From Sphingobacteriaceae bacterium GW460-11-11-14-LB5 (GTDB lineage Bacteria; Bacteroidota; Bacteroidia; Sphingobacteriales; Sphingobacteriaceae): 64,000 nt of DNA. Location: the NCBI GenBank assembly GCA_002151545.1, contig CP021237.1, forward strand, positions 4,216,001 to 4,280,000, in the 5' to 3' direction. A model generated the notes under the pieces. It made no database searches. It saw only the letters and a list, made by a program, of their open reading frames with translations, and was not told where the DNA came from. Positions 1 to 7,812 of this stretch are shown piece after piece (the first letter of the stretch is position 1; each line of letters begins with the position of its first letter). A program made the position numbers and the translations under genes.

Positions 1-314
1 TTTTTAGTACGCTGACCACGAGAAGGTAAACCTTTTCTGTGACGTAAACCACGGTAACAACCAATATCCATTAAACGTTTGATGTTTAACTGAACCTCTG
101 AGCGTAAAGCACCTTCCACTTTAATCTCATCGTTAATCATTGTACGGATTGCTGATAACTCATCATCAGACCAGTCTTGTACTTTTTTGTTTAAATCGAT
201 ACCTGCCGTAGTTAAAATACGTTGAGCAGTTGTTCTACCAATTCCGTAGATATAGGTTAAACCGATCTCACCTCTTTTGTTTCTTGGTAAATCAATACCT
301 GAAATCCTTGCCAT
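1..314 (-). CDS. rpsM: 30S ribosomal protein S13, 3' end cut by the window edge
   Basis: Reading down from the ATG at 314 gives MARISGIDLPRNKRGEIGLT and continues for 104 codons without a stop to the window edge, ending in the conserved GLPSRGQRTK region. S13 sits in the head of the 30S subunit and contacts the P-site tRNA. About 20 C-terminal residues lie outside the window. It follows rpmJ after 69 nt, the usual order at the spc/alpha operon junction. The ATG is supported by the family N-terminus. Confidence 0.97.
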   Translation of the reverse strand, partial: MARISGIDLPRNKRGEIGLTYIYGIGRTTAQRILTTAGIDLNKKVQDWSDDELSAIRTMINDEIKVEGALRSEVQLNIKRLMDIGCYRGLRHRKGLPSRGQRTK

Positions 315-383
315 ATTTATTTATGTTTTAAGTAATTCCGAACGGCGGGCCACCGTTGTGCGGTTAATTACAATATTTTTTAA

Positions 384-500
384 TTACCCTTGACGTTGTT
401 TGTATTTAGGATTTTTCTTGTTGATTACGTAAAGTTTACCTTTACGGCGAATAATCTTACAATCAGCGCTACGTTTTTTAATTGATGATCTAACTTTCAT
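384..500 (-). CDS. rpmJ: 50S ribosomal protein L36
   Basis: This is a 38-residue ORF starting MKVRSSIKKRSADCKIIRRK and ending KYKQRQG. Length and sequence match the family. L36 is the smallest large-subunit protein and binds 23S rRNA. The usual zinc-ribbon cysteines are mostly missing: only one Cys (C14) is present, so this looks like the zinc-independent paralogue type. It starts one base after the infA stop (502), so the two are probably translationally coupled. Confidence 0.96.
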   Translation of the reverse strand: MKVRSSIKKRSADCKIIRRKGKLYVINKKNPKYKQRQG

Positions 501-501
501 T

Positions 502-720
502 TTATTTGTATCTATAAGTAATGCGTCCTTTTGTTAAATCATAAGGAGACATTTCCAATTTAACTTTATCCCCAGGAAGAATCTTGATGTAGTGCATCCT
601 CATCTTTCCTGAAATGTGCGCAATAATCTCATGCCCGTTCTCGAGTTCAACTCTGAACATCGCATTGGATAATGCTTCTCTTATTACTCCGTCTTGTTCA
701 ATTGAGGCTTGTTTAGCCAT
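502..720 (-). CDS. infA: translation initiation factor IF-1
   Basis: The product has 72 residues, the standard IF-1 length, and is a single OB-fold (S1-like) domain. Visible signatures are MAKQASIEQDG at the N-terminus, FRVELENGHEIIAHISGKMR in the middle, and PGDKVKLEMSPYDLTKGRI. IF-1 occupies the 30S A site during initiation with IF-2 and IF-3. It lies between map (71 nt upstream) and rpmJ (1 nt downstream). A possible -7 box at 765-772 suggests it may also have its own transcript. Confidence 0.97.
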   Translation of the reverse strand: MAKQASIEQDGVIREALSNAMFRVELENGHEIIAHISGKMRMHYIKILPGDKVKLEMSPYDLTKGRITYRYK

Positions 721-764
721 ATTTTATTGATTGTTACTTAATTAGCTGCTTCTAAACAGGGTTG

Positions 765-772
765 CAAAATTA
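765..772 (-). promoter_or_regulatory. possible -7 box for infA-rpmJ-rpsM
   Basis: The minus strand reads TAATTTTG, which fits the Bacteroidota -7 consensus TAnnTTTG. It lies 44 nt before the infA ATG, in the 71-nt map-infA gap. No TTTG is seen at the expected -33 spacing, and the region is so AT-rich that a chance match is possible. Confidence 0.3.
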
Positions 773-791
773 AATAAAAAATTTTAATTAT

Positions 792-1577
792 TTATTTTTT
801 TTGTTGTAAAACTTCTTCTATTATAGAAAACGTTGATAAAACATCTGCTTTGCCCTTTTTTACAGCTACTGTGTGTTCAAAATGTGCCGATGGTTTATTG
901 TCTTTACTGGTTACCGTCCATCCATCGTTATGGAATTTAACACCGGCTACGCCTGCATTGATCATGGGTTCTATCGCAATGACCATTCCTTCTTCAAGTT
1001 TTGGCCCTGCACCACGTTTCCCATAATTCGGAACTTCTGGTTTCTCGTGAAGTTTTACACCAACACCATGTCCTACAAGCTCTCTTACTACCCCAAATCC
1101 ATTAGCTTCTGCATATTGTTGAACTGCGAAACCGATATCACCGATACGCATACCCACAACCGCTTTTTCTATACCCAGTTCCAGGCAACGTTTGGTAACC
1201 TCAACCAATTTCTGTTTTTCGGCATCAATTTCCCCGATGGAGAAAGTATAGGCCGAATCGCCAAAATAATTGTTTTTAATTACGCCACAATCAACTGAAA
1301 TCAAGTCGCCTTCCTTGATGATGTATTCGCTTGGAAAACCATGAACAACCTGCTCATTTGGCGAAATACATAAAGAATTTGGGAAACCATTATAGTTTAA
1401 AAATGCCGGAATCGCTCCGTGGTCACTTATAAACTCATAGGCTAGTTTATCTAACTGGATAGTAGTCATGCCTGCTTTTATCACCTTAGCCACTTCGGCC
1501 AAAGTTTTAGAAACAAGCATGGAACTTTCTCTTATTAACTCGATCTCCTCAAGAGATTTGTAATAAATTTTAGACAT
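792..1577 (-). CDS. map: type I methionyl aminopeptidase
   Basis: This is a 261-residue cytosolic metalloprotease that removes the initiator Met from new proteins. The pita-bread-fold metal ligands are visible: Asp in SVDCGV, Asp in YFGDSAYT, His in ELVGHGVG, Glu in IAIEPM and Glu in HFEHT. The substrate-binding His lies in VVHGFPS. The short N-terminus without a zinc-finger extension makes it type Ia. It lies 8 nt after secY and before infA, the common Bacteroidota order. Confidence 0.96.
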   Translation of the reverse strand: MSKIYYKSLEEIELIRESSMLVSKTLAEVAKVIKAGMTTIQLDKLAYEFISDHGAIPAFLNYNGFPNSLCISPNEQVVHGFPSEYIIKEGDLISVDCGVIKNNYFGDSAYTFSIGEIDAEKQKLVEVTKRCLELGIEKAVVGMRIGDIGFAVQQYAEANGFGVVRELVGHGVGVKLHEKPEVPNYGKRGAGPKLEEGMVIAIEPMINAGVAGVKFHNDGWTVTSKDNKPSAHFEHTVAVKKGKADVLSTFSIIEEVLQQKK

Positions 1578-1585
1578 CCGTTACA

Positions 1586-2926
1586 CTACAACGCTGCGTT
1601 GCTACTTGCAGCAGGAACACCTGTTCTGCCAGTAACTCTACCCGTTTTCATCAAACCATCATAATGGCGCATCAATAAATAACTTTCGATCTGCTGTAAA
1701 GTATCCAATACAACACCAACCAAAATCAATAAAGAAGTACCACCGAAGAAGTGCGCAAACTCTTGTTTAATGCCGAACTTAACCGCTAACGAAGGTAAAA
1801 TAGCAATGATCGCTAAAAATACCGCACCTGGGAAAGTGATTTTAGAAATTACATCATCAATAAAAGTTGATGTTGCAAAACCCGGTTTAACACCTGGGAT
1901 AAAACCACCATTTTTCTTCATATCGTCACTCATTTGAGTTGGATTAACTGTAATTGCAGTATAGAAGAAAGTAAATGCGATAATTAAAAATGCGAACGTT
2001 AAGCTATAAGCCAACGAAGTTGTGTTACTGAACTGGATTAACCAAGAACCTTGTAATGAAGGAACAAACTGCATTAAAGCACCTGGGATGAACATTAACG
2101 CCTGAGCAAAAATGATTGGCATTACACCAGCAGCATTTACCTTTAACGGAATGTACTGACGAACACCACCAAACTGGCGGTTACCAACAATTTTCTTTGC
2201 GTATTGTACAGGTACTTTACGTACACCTTGAACAATTAAAATGGTAAACATTACCACTGCAAATAATGCAACGATCTCTAAAACCAATGCCACGGGACCT
2301 CCACCTTCACTAGATGAACCTACGCGTGCACTAAATTCCTGAGAAATTGCAACTGGTAAACGGGCAATAATACCAACCATAATGATTAGTGATGTACCGT
2401 TACCAATACCTTTATCAGTAATTTTTTCGCCTAACCACATTACAAATAATGTACCTGCTGTTAATACAAACGTAGACAACACTAAGAATAAAGTATTTGG
2501 CAATAAAATAGCTTCTGCAGGAACTTGCGTTTTAACGTAACCAACAGATTGAACGATTGTGATCGCTACCGTTAGGTAACGGGTAATCTGGTTCATTTTC
2601 TTTCTACCACTTTCGCCTTCTTTCTGCATTTTTTGGAAAGAAGGAACAGCAATACCCAATAGTTGCACCACAATCGATGCAGAGATATAAGGCATTACCC
2701 CCAATGCTAAAATAGACACACGAGAGAAAGAACCTCCGGCAAACATATCTAGTAAGCCTAAGATTCCTGATTTTTCGTTATTGCCTAAAGCAGTTGGATC
2801 TACACCTGGTAAAACCACGTGAGATACGAAACGGTATACCAAAAGAATTAAGAGCGTAAACAATATACGCTCTTTTAATTCCTGAATTTTCCAGATATTA
2901 CTTAAAGTAGTAAATAGCTTCTTCAT
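1586..2926 (-). CDS. secY: protein translocase subunit SecY
   Basis: This 446-residue polytopic protein has about ten membrane segments and forms the channel of the Sec translocon in the inner membrane. Family features include the N-terminal amphipathic stretch WKIQELKERILFTLLILLVY, the plug-region segment DMFAGGSFSRVSILALGVMP, and the cytosolic loop with KKIVGNRQFGG before transmembrane segment 7. It starts 7 nt after rplO and ends 8 nt before map, so it is co-transcribed with ribosomal proteins. Confidence 0.97.
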   Translation of the reverse strand: MKKLFTTLSNIWKIQELKERILFTLLILLVYRFVSHVVLPGVDPTALGNNEKSGILGLLDMFAGGSFSRVSILALGVMPYISASIVVQLLGIAVPSFQKMQKEGESGRKKMNQITRYLTVAITIVQSVGYVKTQVPAEAILLPNTLFLVLSTFVLTAGTLFVMWLGEKITDKGIGNGTSLIIMVGIIARLPVAISQEFSARVGSSSEGGGPVALVLEIVALFAVVMFTILIVQGVRKVPVQYAKKIVGNRQFGGVRQYIPLKVNAAGVMPIIFAQALMFIPGALMQFVPSLQGSWLIQFSNTTSLAYSLTFAFLIIAFTFFYTAITVNPTQMSDDMKKNGGFIPGVKPGFATSTFIDDVISKITFPGAVFLAIIAILPSLAVKFGIKQEFAHFFGGTSLLILVGVVLDTLQQIESYLLMRHYDGLMKTGRVTGRTGVPAASSNAAL

Positions 2927-2933
2927 TTAATAA

Positions 2934-3380
2934 TTACAATTTTACAATAGAACCACCTGCAGCTTCAATAGCTTTTTGTGCGGTTGCAGAGAACGCATGT
3001 GCTGTAATTTCTAGCTTTGCTTTAACTTCACCACGACCTAAAATTTTAACTAAGTCGTTTTTAGAAGCTAAACCATGTGCTTGTAAAGCAGCGAAATCGA
3101 TAGTTGTTAAGCTGTGTTTTTCAGCTAATGCTTGTAAAACATCTAAGTTTACACCAACATATTCTGTACGGTTGATTGGTTTGAAACCAACTTTAGGCAC
3201 ACGACGTTGTAAAGGCATTTGACCACCTTCGAAACCGATTTTGGTTTTGTGACCTGAACGAGAACCCGCACCTTTGTGACCACGAGTTGAAGTACCGCCA
3301 CGACCAGAACCTGTACCACGACCAATTCTTTTGCTGTTTTTTGTAGAACCTACTGCAGGTTTTAAATTACTTAAATTCAT
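2934..3380 (-). CDS. rplO: 50S ribosomal protein L15
   Basis: The product has 148 residues starting MNLSNLKPAVGSTKNSKRIG, followed by the Gly/Arg-rich segment typical of L15 (GRGTGSGRGGTSTRGHKGAG). An upstream in-frame start at 3425 was set aside because the family N-terminus matches the ATG at 3380. L15 is a late-assembly large-subunit protein. A 104-nt gap with a perfect hairpin (3441-3474) separates it from rpmD. Confidence 0.97.
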   Translation of the reverse strand: MNLSNLKPAVGSTKNSKRIGRGTGSGRGGTSTRGHKGAGSRSGHKTKIGFEGGQMPLQRRVPKVGFKPINRTEYVGVNLDVLQALAEKHSLTTIDFAALQAHGLASKNDLVKILGRGEVKAKLEITAHAFSATAQKAIEAAGGSIVKL

Positions 3381-3440
3381 TTTTTTGAATTTGTGTTGCC
3401 CTTCGCTTTCACTAAACAGGTACAACGATTAAACATATAT

Positions 3441-3474
3441 AAAGGTAGTACAGGTTTTAGCCCATACTACCTTT
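3441..3474 (-). other. perfect intergenic stem-loop between rpmD and rplO
   Basis: A 10-bp perfect inverted repeat (AAAGGTAGTA at 3441-3450, TACTACCTTT at 3465-3474) encloses a 14-nt loop. On the minus strand it is followed by TATATATG rather than a clean T-run. It is therefore more likely an RNA-processing, stability or partial attenuation element than a full terminator, because essential genes lie downstream. Confidence 0.6.
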
Positions 3475-3484
3475 AAAACTTTTA

Positions 3485-3664
3485 CTAGATTGCTTCGATT
3501 GCTACCAGGTGGTTCACTTTGCGAACCATACCGATAATTTGCGGTGTAGCTTCAACCTCAACACTTTGGTTCATTTTAGATAAACCCAAAGCCTGAACGG
3601 TTCTTTTTTGGCGCTCGCTTCTGTCGATAACGCTTTTTACTTGTGTTATTTTGATCTTAGCCAT
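3485..3664 (-). CDS. rpmD: 50S ribosomal protein L30
   Basis: This is a 59-residue ORF, MAKIKITQVKSVIDRSERQK onward, ending MVRKVNHLVAIEAI with a TAG stop. Length and order (rpsE-rpmD-rplO) match bacterial L30, a small globular protein of the 50S subunit. Its ATG lies 4 nt after the rpsE stop. Confidence 0.95.
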   Translation of the reverse strand: MAKIKITQVKSVIDRSERQKRTVQALGLSKMNQSVEVEATPQIIGMVRKVNHLVAIEAI

Positions 3665-3668
3665 GATA

Positions 3669-4187
3669 TTATCCGTTAAATACTTTGTTTAAATCTATAC
3701 CACGGGTTTGGGCTACTGTATAAGCATCACGCATTTTAGTTAATGCATCAACAGTTGCTTTTACCACGTTGTGTGGGTTAGATGATCCTTTAGATTTTGC
3801 CAATACGTTATGCACGCCAGCACTCTCTAATACAGCACGCATCGCACCACCAGCAATTACTCCGGTACCTACTGCAGCTGGTTTGATTAAAACGAAACCA
3901 CCTGAGAATTTACCGATTTGCTCGTGAGGAACAGTACCGTTTAAAATTGGAACTTTTACCAAGTTCTTTTTAGCATCATCCACACCTTTAGCGATTGCTT
4001 CAGTTACCTCTTTCGCTTTACCTAAACCGAAACCAACAACACCGTTTTCATCACCTACAACAACAATTGCTGAGAAGCTGAAAGTACGGCCACCTTTGGT
4101 TACTTTGGCAACACGTTGTATACTAACCAAACGATCCTTTAATTCGATATCGGTGGTTTTTACTCTTTTTATATTAATAGTTGACAT
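3669..4187 (-). CDS. rpsE: 30S ribosomal protein S5
   Basis: The product has 172 residues. The N-terminal dsRBD-like half contains LVSIQRVAKVTKGGRTFSFS, and the C-terminal half carries GTGVIAGGAMRAVLESAGV. S5 helps form the mRNA entry channel and affects decoding accuracy. Gap to rplR is 17 nt and to rpmD 4 nt. Confidence 0.97.
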   Translation of the reverse strand: MSTINIKRVKTTDIELKDRLVSIQRVAKVTKGGRTFSFSAIVVVGDENGVVGFGLGKAKEVTEAIAKGVDDAKKNLVKVPILNGTVPHEQIGKFSGGFVLIKPAAVGTGVIAGGAMRAVLESAGVHNVLAKSKGSSNPHNVVKATVDALTKMRDAYTVAQTRGIDLNKVFNG

Positions 4188-4204
4188 CTTACTTTTTCTT
4201 CAGA

Positions 4205-4558
4205 TTAAAATACTAAACCAGCTTCGCGGGCACCCTCTGCCAACGATTTTACACGACCGTGGTATAAATAGCCATTTCTATCGAAAACAACTTCTTTAAC
4301 ACCTGCAGCGATTGCTTTTTCGGCAACTAATTTGCCTACTGCAACCGACTGATCGCTTTTGTTTCCAGTACCAGTAAAATCTTTCGATAATGATGATGCT
4401 GATGCTATTGTTTTACCGGTTACATCGTTAATTACCTGCGCATAAATCCCTTTATTGCTTCTATATACAGATAACCTTGGACGTTCTTCCGAACCGGTAA
4501 GTCTTTTTCTGATCCCTTTTTTAATACGATCTCTTCTTGATAATTTTTTACCTGCCAT
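4205..4558 (-). CDS. rplR: 50S ribosomal protein L18
   Basis: The product has 117 residues with a basic N-terminus (MAGKKLSRRDRIKKGIRKRL), the RPRLSVYRSNKGIYAQVI core, and the ending LAEGAREAGLVF typical of L18. It binds 5S rRNA with L5 to form the central protuberance. It lies 5 nt after rplF and 17 nt before rpsE. Confidence 0.97.
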   Translation of the reverse strand: MAGKKLSRRDRIKKGIRKRLTGSEERPRLSVYRSNKGIYAQVINDVTGKTIASASSLSKDFTGTGNKSDQSVAVGKLVAEKAIAAGVKEVVFDRNGYLYHGRVKSLAEGAREAGLVF

Positions 4559-4563
4559 GATTA

Positions 4564-5121
4564 CTATTTTTTAGATGCTGATTTACCTGCTTTTCTTCTT
4601 AACACTTCACCTACAAACTTGATACCTTTACCTTTATATGGCTCTGGTGCACGTAACGAACGGATTTTCGCTGCTACCTGACCGATCAATTGTTTGTCAA
4701 TACTTTCTAAAATGATTTTAGGCGTCTGACCTTTTTCTGAAGATGTAGTTACTTTAATCTCTTCTGGTAACTGGAATACATAGTGGTGAGAATAACCTAA
4801 AACCAGATCTAGTGTGTTACCTTGGTTTGTAGCACGGTAACCAACACCTACTAATTCTTGAGTTAATTTATAACCTTCTGTAACACCAACAACCATGTTG
4901 TTAAGCAATGAGCGATATAAACCGTGTAATGCTTTGTGTTTCTTTTGTTCTGAAGGACGTTGAACTGTTAAAATTCCGTCTTCCTGACTTACAGTGATAT
5001 CTGAATCTACTGCTTGTGTTAATTCACCTTTAGGACCTTTTACAGTTACTACGTTATCTTTTGATACGGTAATTGTAACACCTGCAGGGATTGTAATTGG
5101 GGCTTTTCCTATTCTTGACAT
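4564..5121 (-). CDS. rplF: 50S ribosomal protein L6
   Basis: The product has 185 residues and two L6 domains: MSRIGKAPITIPAGVTITV at the N-terminus, and the conserved C-terminal RAPEPYKGKGIKFVGEVLRR followed by a Lys/Ser-rich tail. It lies near the factor-binding site of the 50S subunit. Spacing is 18 nt from rpsH and 5 nt to rplR. Confidence 0.97.
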   Translation of the reverse strand: MSRIGKAPITIPAGVTITVSKDNVVTVKGPKGELTQAVDSDITVSQEDGILTVQRPSEQKKHKALHGLYRSLLNNMVVGVTEGYKLTQELVGVGYRATNQGNTLDLVLGYSHHYVFQLPEEIKVTTSSEKGQTPKIILESIDKQLIGQVAAKIRSLRAPEPYKGKGIKFVGEVLRRKAGKSASKK

Positions 5122-5139
5122 TGTGCTGTTCTCCTAATA

Positions 5140-5538
5140 TTAATAAACGTGACACAATACCTCACCACCAATGTTTAATTTGGCTGCTTCTTTATCGGTC
5201 ATTACACCTTTAGAAGTAGATAAGATTGCGATACCTAAACCGTTTAATACTCTTGGCATATTTTCAACACCAGCATAGTTTCTCAAACCTGGTTTACTTA
5301 CTCGCACTAATGTACGAATAGCAGGAACTTTAGTAATTGGATTGTATTTCAAAGCAATTTTAATGGTGCCTTGAACTGTAGTATCTTCAAACTTGTAGTT
5401 CGCGATGTAACCTTTGTCAAAAAGAACTTTAGTAATTTCTTTTTTAAGGTTTGATGCAGGAATTTCTACAACACGGTGGTTGGCCTTAATGGCATTCCTT
5501 ACTCTTGTTAAATAATCTGCTATTGGATCTGTATTCAT
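5140..5538 (-). CDS. rpsH: 30S ribosomal protein S8
   Basis: The product has 132 residues. It starts MNTDPIADYLTRVRNAIKAN and ends with the family C-terminal part STSKGVMTDKEAAKLNIGGE followed by VLCHVY. S8 binds the central domain of 16S rRNA, and in E. coli it represses the spc operon. Here the 175-nt gap upstream holds two structured elements (5553-5595 and 5619-5701); whether S8 acts there is unknown. Confidence 0.97.
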   Translation of the reverse strand: MNTDPIADYLTRVRNAIKANHRVVEIPASNLKKEITKVLFDKGYIANYKFEDTTVQGTIKIALKYNPITKVPAIRTLVRVSKPGLRNYAGVENMPRVLNGLGIAILSTSKGVMTDKEAAKLNIGGEVLCHVY

Positions 5539-5552
5539 TTTTTATTATTTGT

Positions 5553-5595
5553 GGTAGTGGTTTCCTGTCACCACCCGGCGATGGGACCTGCTACC
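5553..5595 (-). promoter_or_regulatory. nested stem-loop just upstream of rpsH
   Basis: An inner stem GTGGT/ACCAC (5557-5561 with 5570-5574) sits inside an outer GGTAG/CTACC pairing (5553-5557 with 5591-5595, sharing one base). It lies 15 nt before the rpsH ATG in a long spacer. It could be a translational control site or a processing site. Structure was judged by eye only. Confidence 0.35.
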
Positions 5596-5618
5596 GGTTA
5601 AAATTCTTTTTTAGTATA

Positions 5619-5701
5619 GAAATAAGTATCAAGTAATAAGATACAAGTATCAAGTCCCATATGGTCCTGATACTTGCTACTCTATACTTGATACTCAGTA
5701 C
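5619..5701. repeat. imperfect inverted repeat centred on CCATATGG
   Basis: Two ~40-nt arms built from repeated AAGTATCAAG-type words flank the palindrome CCATATGG (5657-5664). They match at most positions when one is reverse-complemented. Simple words repeated within each arm suggest a dispersed Bacteroidota intergenic repeat that landed between rpsN and rpsH. No T-run follows on the minus strand. Confidence 0.65.
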
Positions 5702-5713
5702 TAGTACTTTATA

Positions 5714-5983
5714 TTACCAAGATGCTTTTTTAACACCTGGTATTTTACCGTCTAGTGCCATCTGGCGGAACGTTACCCTTGAAATACCAAAGGTACGCAT
5801 ATATCCACGAGGGCGACCAGTTAATTTACAACGGTTGTGTAAACGTACCGGAGATGAGTTTTTAGGTAATTTATCTAAACCCTCGAAATCTCCTGCAGCT
5901 TTTAATACTGCACGTTTTTCAGCGTATCTAGCTACCAATTTTTGGCGCTTAACTTCGCGTGCTTTTACACCTTCTTTTGCCAT
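5714..5983 (-). CDS. rpsN: 30S ribosomal protein S14
   Basis: The product has 89 residues, MAKEGVKAREVKRQKLVARY onward. The C-terminal RCKLTGRPRGYMRTFGISRV segment is diagnostic. The CxxC pairs of the short zinc-binding S14 are absent, so this is the longer zinc-independent type. Its ATG overlaps the rplE stop by one base (TAATG arrangement), which implies translational coupling. Confidence 0.97.
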   Translation of the reverse strand: MAKEGVKAREVKRQKLVARYAEKRAVLKAAGDFEGLDKLPKNSSPVRLHNRCKLTGRPRGYMRTFGISRVTFRQMALDGKIPGVKKASW

Positions 5984-6546
5984 TATTCTGCTGTTTTTTG
6001 ATTTTTAAATGGTAATCCGAATTGTTTCAATAACTCAAGCGCTTCAACGTCAGATTTTGCCGAAGTTACGAAAGTTATATCCATACCTAAAATTTTATTG
6101 ATTTTATCGATATTAATCTCAGGGAAGATGATTTGCTCAGTAACACCTAATGTATAGTTACCTTTTCCATCAAATCCTTTATCATTGATACCTTTGAAAT
6201 CGCGGATACGAGGCAAAGCTACAGAGATCAAACGATCTAAGAACTCGTACATGTTGTTATCGCGTAAAGTAACACGTACACCTACCGGCATACCTTTACG
6301 TAATTTAAAGTTAGAGATATCTTTCTTTGAATTAGCCGGAACCGCTTGCTGACCAGTAATGGTAGTCAACTCAACGATCGTGGTATCCATAATCTTTTTA
6401 TCTGTAACAGAAAAACGACCAACACCCTGATTGATACAGATTTTTTCCAATTTAGGAACCTGCATTACAGTTTTGTACTGAAATTTTTCTTTTAGTGCAT
6501 TTACAACTTCTTCTTTGTATTTGCTTTTTAATCTAGGTGTAGCCAT
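5983..6546 (-). CDS. rplE: 50S ribosomal protein L5
   Basis: The product has 187 residues with KICINQGVGRFSVTDKKIMD near the N-terminus and FPEINIDKINKILGMDITFV near the C-terminus. L5 binds 5S rRNA and contacts the P-site tRNA. It overlaps rplX and rpsN by one base each. Confidence 0.97.
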   Translation of the reverse strand: MATPRLKSKYKEEVVNALKEKFQYKTVMQVPKLEKICINQGVGRFSVTDKKIMDTTIVELTTITGQQAVPANSKKDISNFKLRKGMPVGVRVTLRDNNMYEFLDRLISVALPRIRDFKGINDKGFDGKGNYTLGVTEQIIFPEINIDKINKILGMDITFVTSAKSDVEALELLKQFGLPFKNQKTAE

Positions 6547-6887
6547 TATTTAATCTCCTCTCCTGAAATTTTAGCAACTCTAACTAATTTACCATCTGCG
6601 TTAAGTTTACGACCTACGCGGGTAGCTTTACCAGATTTTGGATCAACCAACATCAAGTTAGAAATGTGAAGAGCAGCTTCTTTTTTAATAATACCACCGT
6701 TTGGATTAGCAGCATTTGGTTTAGTATGTTTAGATACTAAGTTAATGCCTTCCACAATGGCTCTGTTTTTATCTATAAGTACTGAAAGTACTTTTCCTTG
6801 TTGACCTTTTGAATCGCCAGCAATGACTTTAACTAAATCTCCTGTGCGGATTTTAAGTTTTGATGGTGTATTTACTTTGTTTCCCAT
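6546..6887 (-). CDS. rplX: 50S ribosomal protein L24
   Basis: The product has 113 residues with the N-terminal KOW motif region (LKIRTGDLVKVIAGDSKGQQ) and the following VEGINLVSKHTKP. L24 is an assembly-initiating protein near the exit tunnel. It starts 1 nt after rplN ends and overlaps rplE by 1 nt. Confidence 0.97.
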   Translation of the reverse strand: MGNKVNTPSKLKIRTGDLVKVIAGDSKGQQGKVLSVLIDKNRAIVEGINLVSKHTKPNAANPNGGIIKKEAALHISNLMLVDPKSGKATRVGRKLNADGKLVRVAKISGEEIK

Positions 6888-6888
6888 T

Positions 6889-7257
6889 TTATAATACCTC
6901 CGGTGCTAATGATACAATTTTCATGAATTGTTTTTCACGTAGTTCTCTCGCAACCGGGCCAAAGATACGTGTACCTCTTGGCTCATCCTGTGCGTTCAAT
7001 AATACAGCAGCATTATCGTCAAAACGGATATAAGAACCATCTTTACGACGGATTTCTTTTTTAGTTCTTACAACAACTGCTTTAGAAACTGTACCTTTTT
7101 TAATGTTACCTGAAGGTAACGCGCTTTTTACGGTAACAACTACTTTATCACCAATTGAAGCATAACGTTTGCCGGTTCCACCTAGCACGCGAATTACTAA
7201 TACTTCTTTTGCGCCGCTGTTATCAGCAACGTTTAATCTCGATTCCTGTTGTACCAT
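6889..7257 (-). CDS. rplN: 50S ribosomal protein L14
   Basis: The product has 122 residues, the standard length, starting MVQQESRLNVADNSGAKEVL and ending with the conserved FMKIVSLAPEVL. L14 sits at the subunit interface. It is 1 nt from both rpsQ and rplX, in the densest part of the operon. Confidence 0.97.
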   Translation of the reverse strand: MVQQESRLNVADNSGAKEVLVIRVLGGTGKRYASIGDKVVVTVKSALPSGNIKKGTVSKAVVVRTKKEIRRKDGSYIRFDDNAAVLLNAQDEPRGTRIFGPVARELREKQFMKIVSLAPEVL

Positions 7258-7258
7258 C

Positions 7259-7513
7259 TTATTTAGCTCTTTCTAAAATTTGTACCAATCTCCAGTTCTT
7301 GTTTTTACTCAAAGGACGAGTTTCCATAATTAATACTGTATCACCGATACCGCATTCGTTTTTCTCGTCGTGAGCCATAAATTTGGTAGTTTTCTTTACG
7401 AACTTACCATAAATCGGGTGTTTTACTTTACGTTCCACGCTCACTACAACAGATTTATCCATCTTGTTGCTTACCACTAACCCGGTTCTTGTTTTTCTTA
7501 ATTGTCTTTCCAT
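7259..7513 (-). CDS. rpsQ: 30S ribosomal protein S17
   Basis: The product has 84 residues starting MERQLRKTRTGLVVSNKMDK, with KHPIYGKFVKKTTKFMAHDE in the OB-fold. A start 4 codons earlier (7525) would overlap rpmC needlessly and is not in the family pattern, so the ATG at 7513 is preferred. S17 binds 16S rRNA early in assembly. Confidence 0.96.
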   Translation of the reverse strand: MERQLRKTRTGLVVSNKMDKSVVVSVERKVKHPIYGKFVKKTTKFMAHDEKNECGIGDTVLIMETRPLSKNKNWRLVQILERAK

Positions 7514-7526
7514 GTCGACTCTCAAA

Positions 7527-7739
7527 TTATTTAGTTTCAGTAGCTGACTCAGTGTTTTTCACTTTAGTCAACTCAGTGTTTAAACGGGCTATGTCTTTCC
7601 TTACTTTTGCAATGCGTGAAGGATTTTCGATAGCTGAAATAGTGTGAGCGAACTTCAATTTTGATAAGTTCTCTTTTTCTTCCGCAATCTTAGCTACTAA
7701 TTCTTCTTTTGAAAGCCCTGTGATTTCTGAATTTTTCAT
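7527..7739 (-). CDS. rpmC: 50S ribosomal protein L29
   Basis: The product is a 70-residue helical protein. The central SKLKFAHTISAIENPSRIAK and ARLNTELTKVK segments match L29, which lies near the tunnel exit and helps dock SRP and trigger factor. It follows rplP after a 73-nt gap, one of the longer spacers in this cluster. Confidence 0.95.
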   Translation of the reverse strand: MKNSEITGLSKEELVAKIAEEKENLSKLKFAHTISAIENPSRIAKVRKDIARLNTELTKVKNTESATETK

Positions 7740-7812
7740 TTTTCTTTTTCTTTTACGTTGAGTGTAGCGGTTATAATAAACAAGTATTTACAACATTCAC
7801 CTCAACACTTTA

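Noticed and set aside
873..1298. A 141-codon plus-strand frame opposite map
   Set aside because: It is antisense to a confident gene and lacks any family features.
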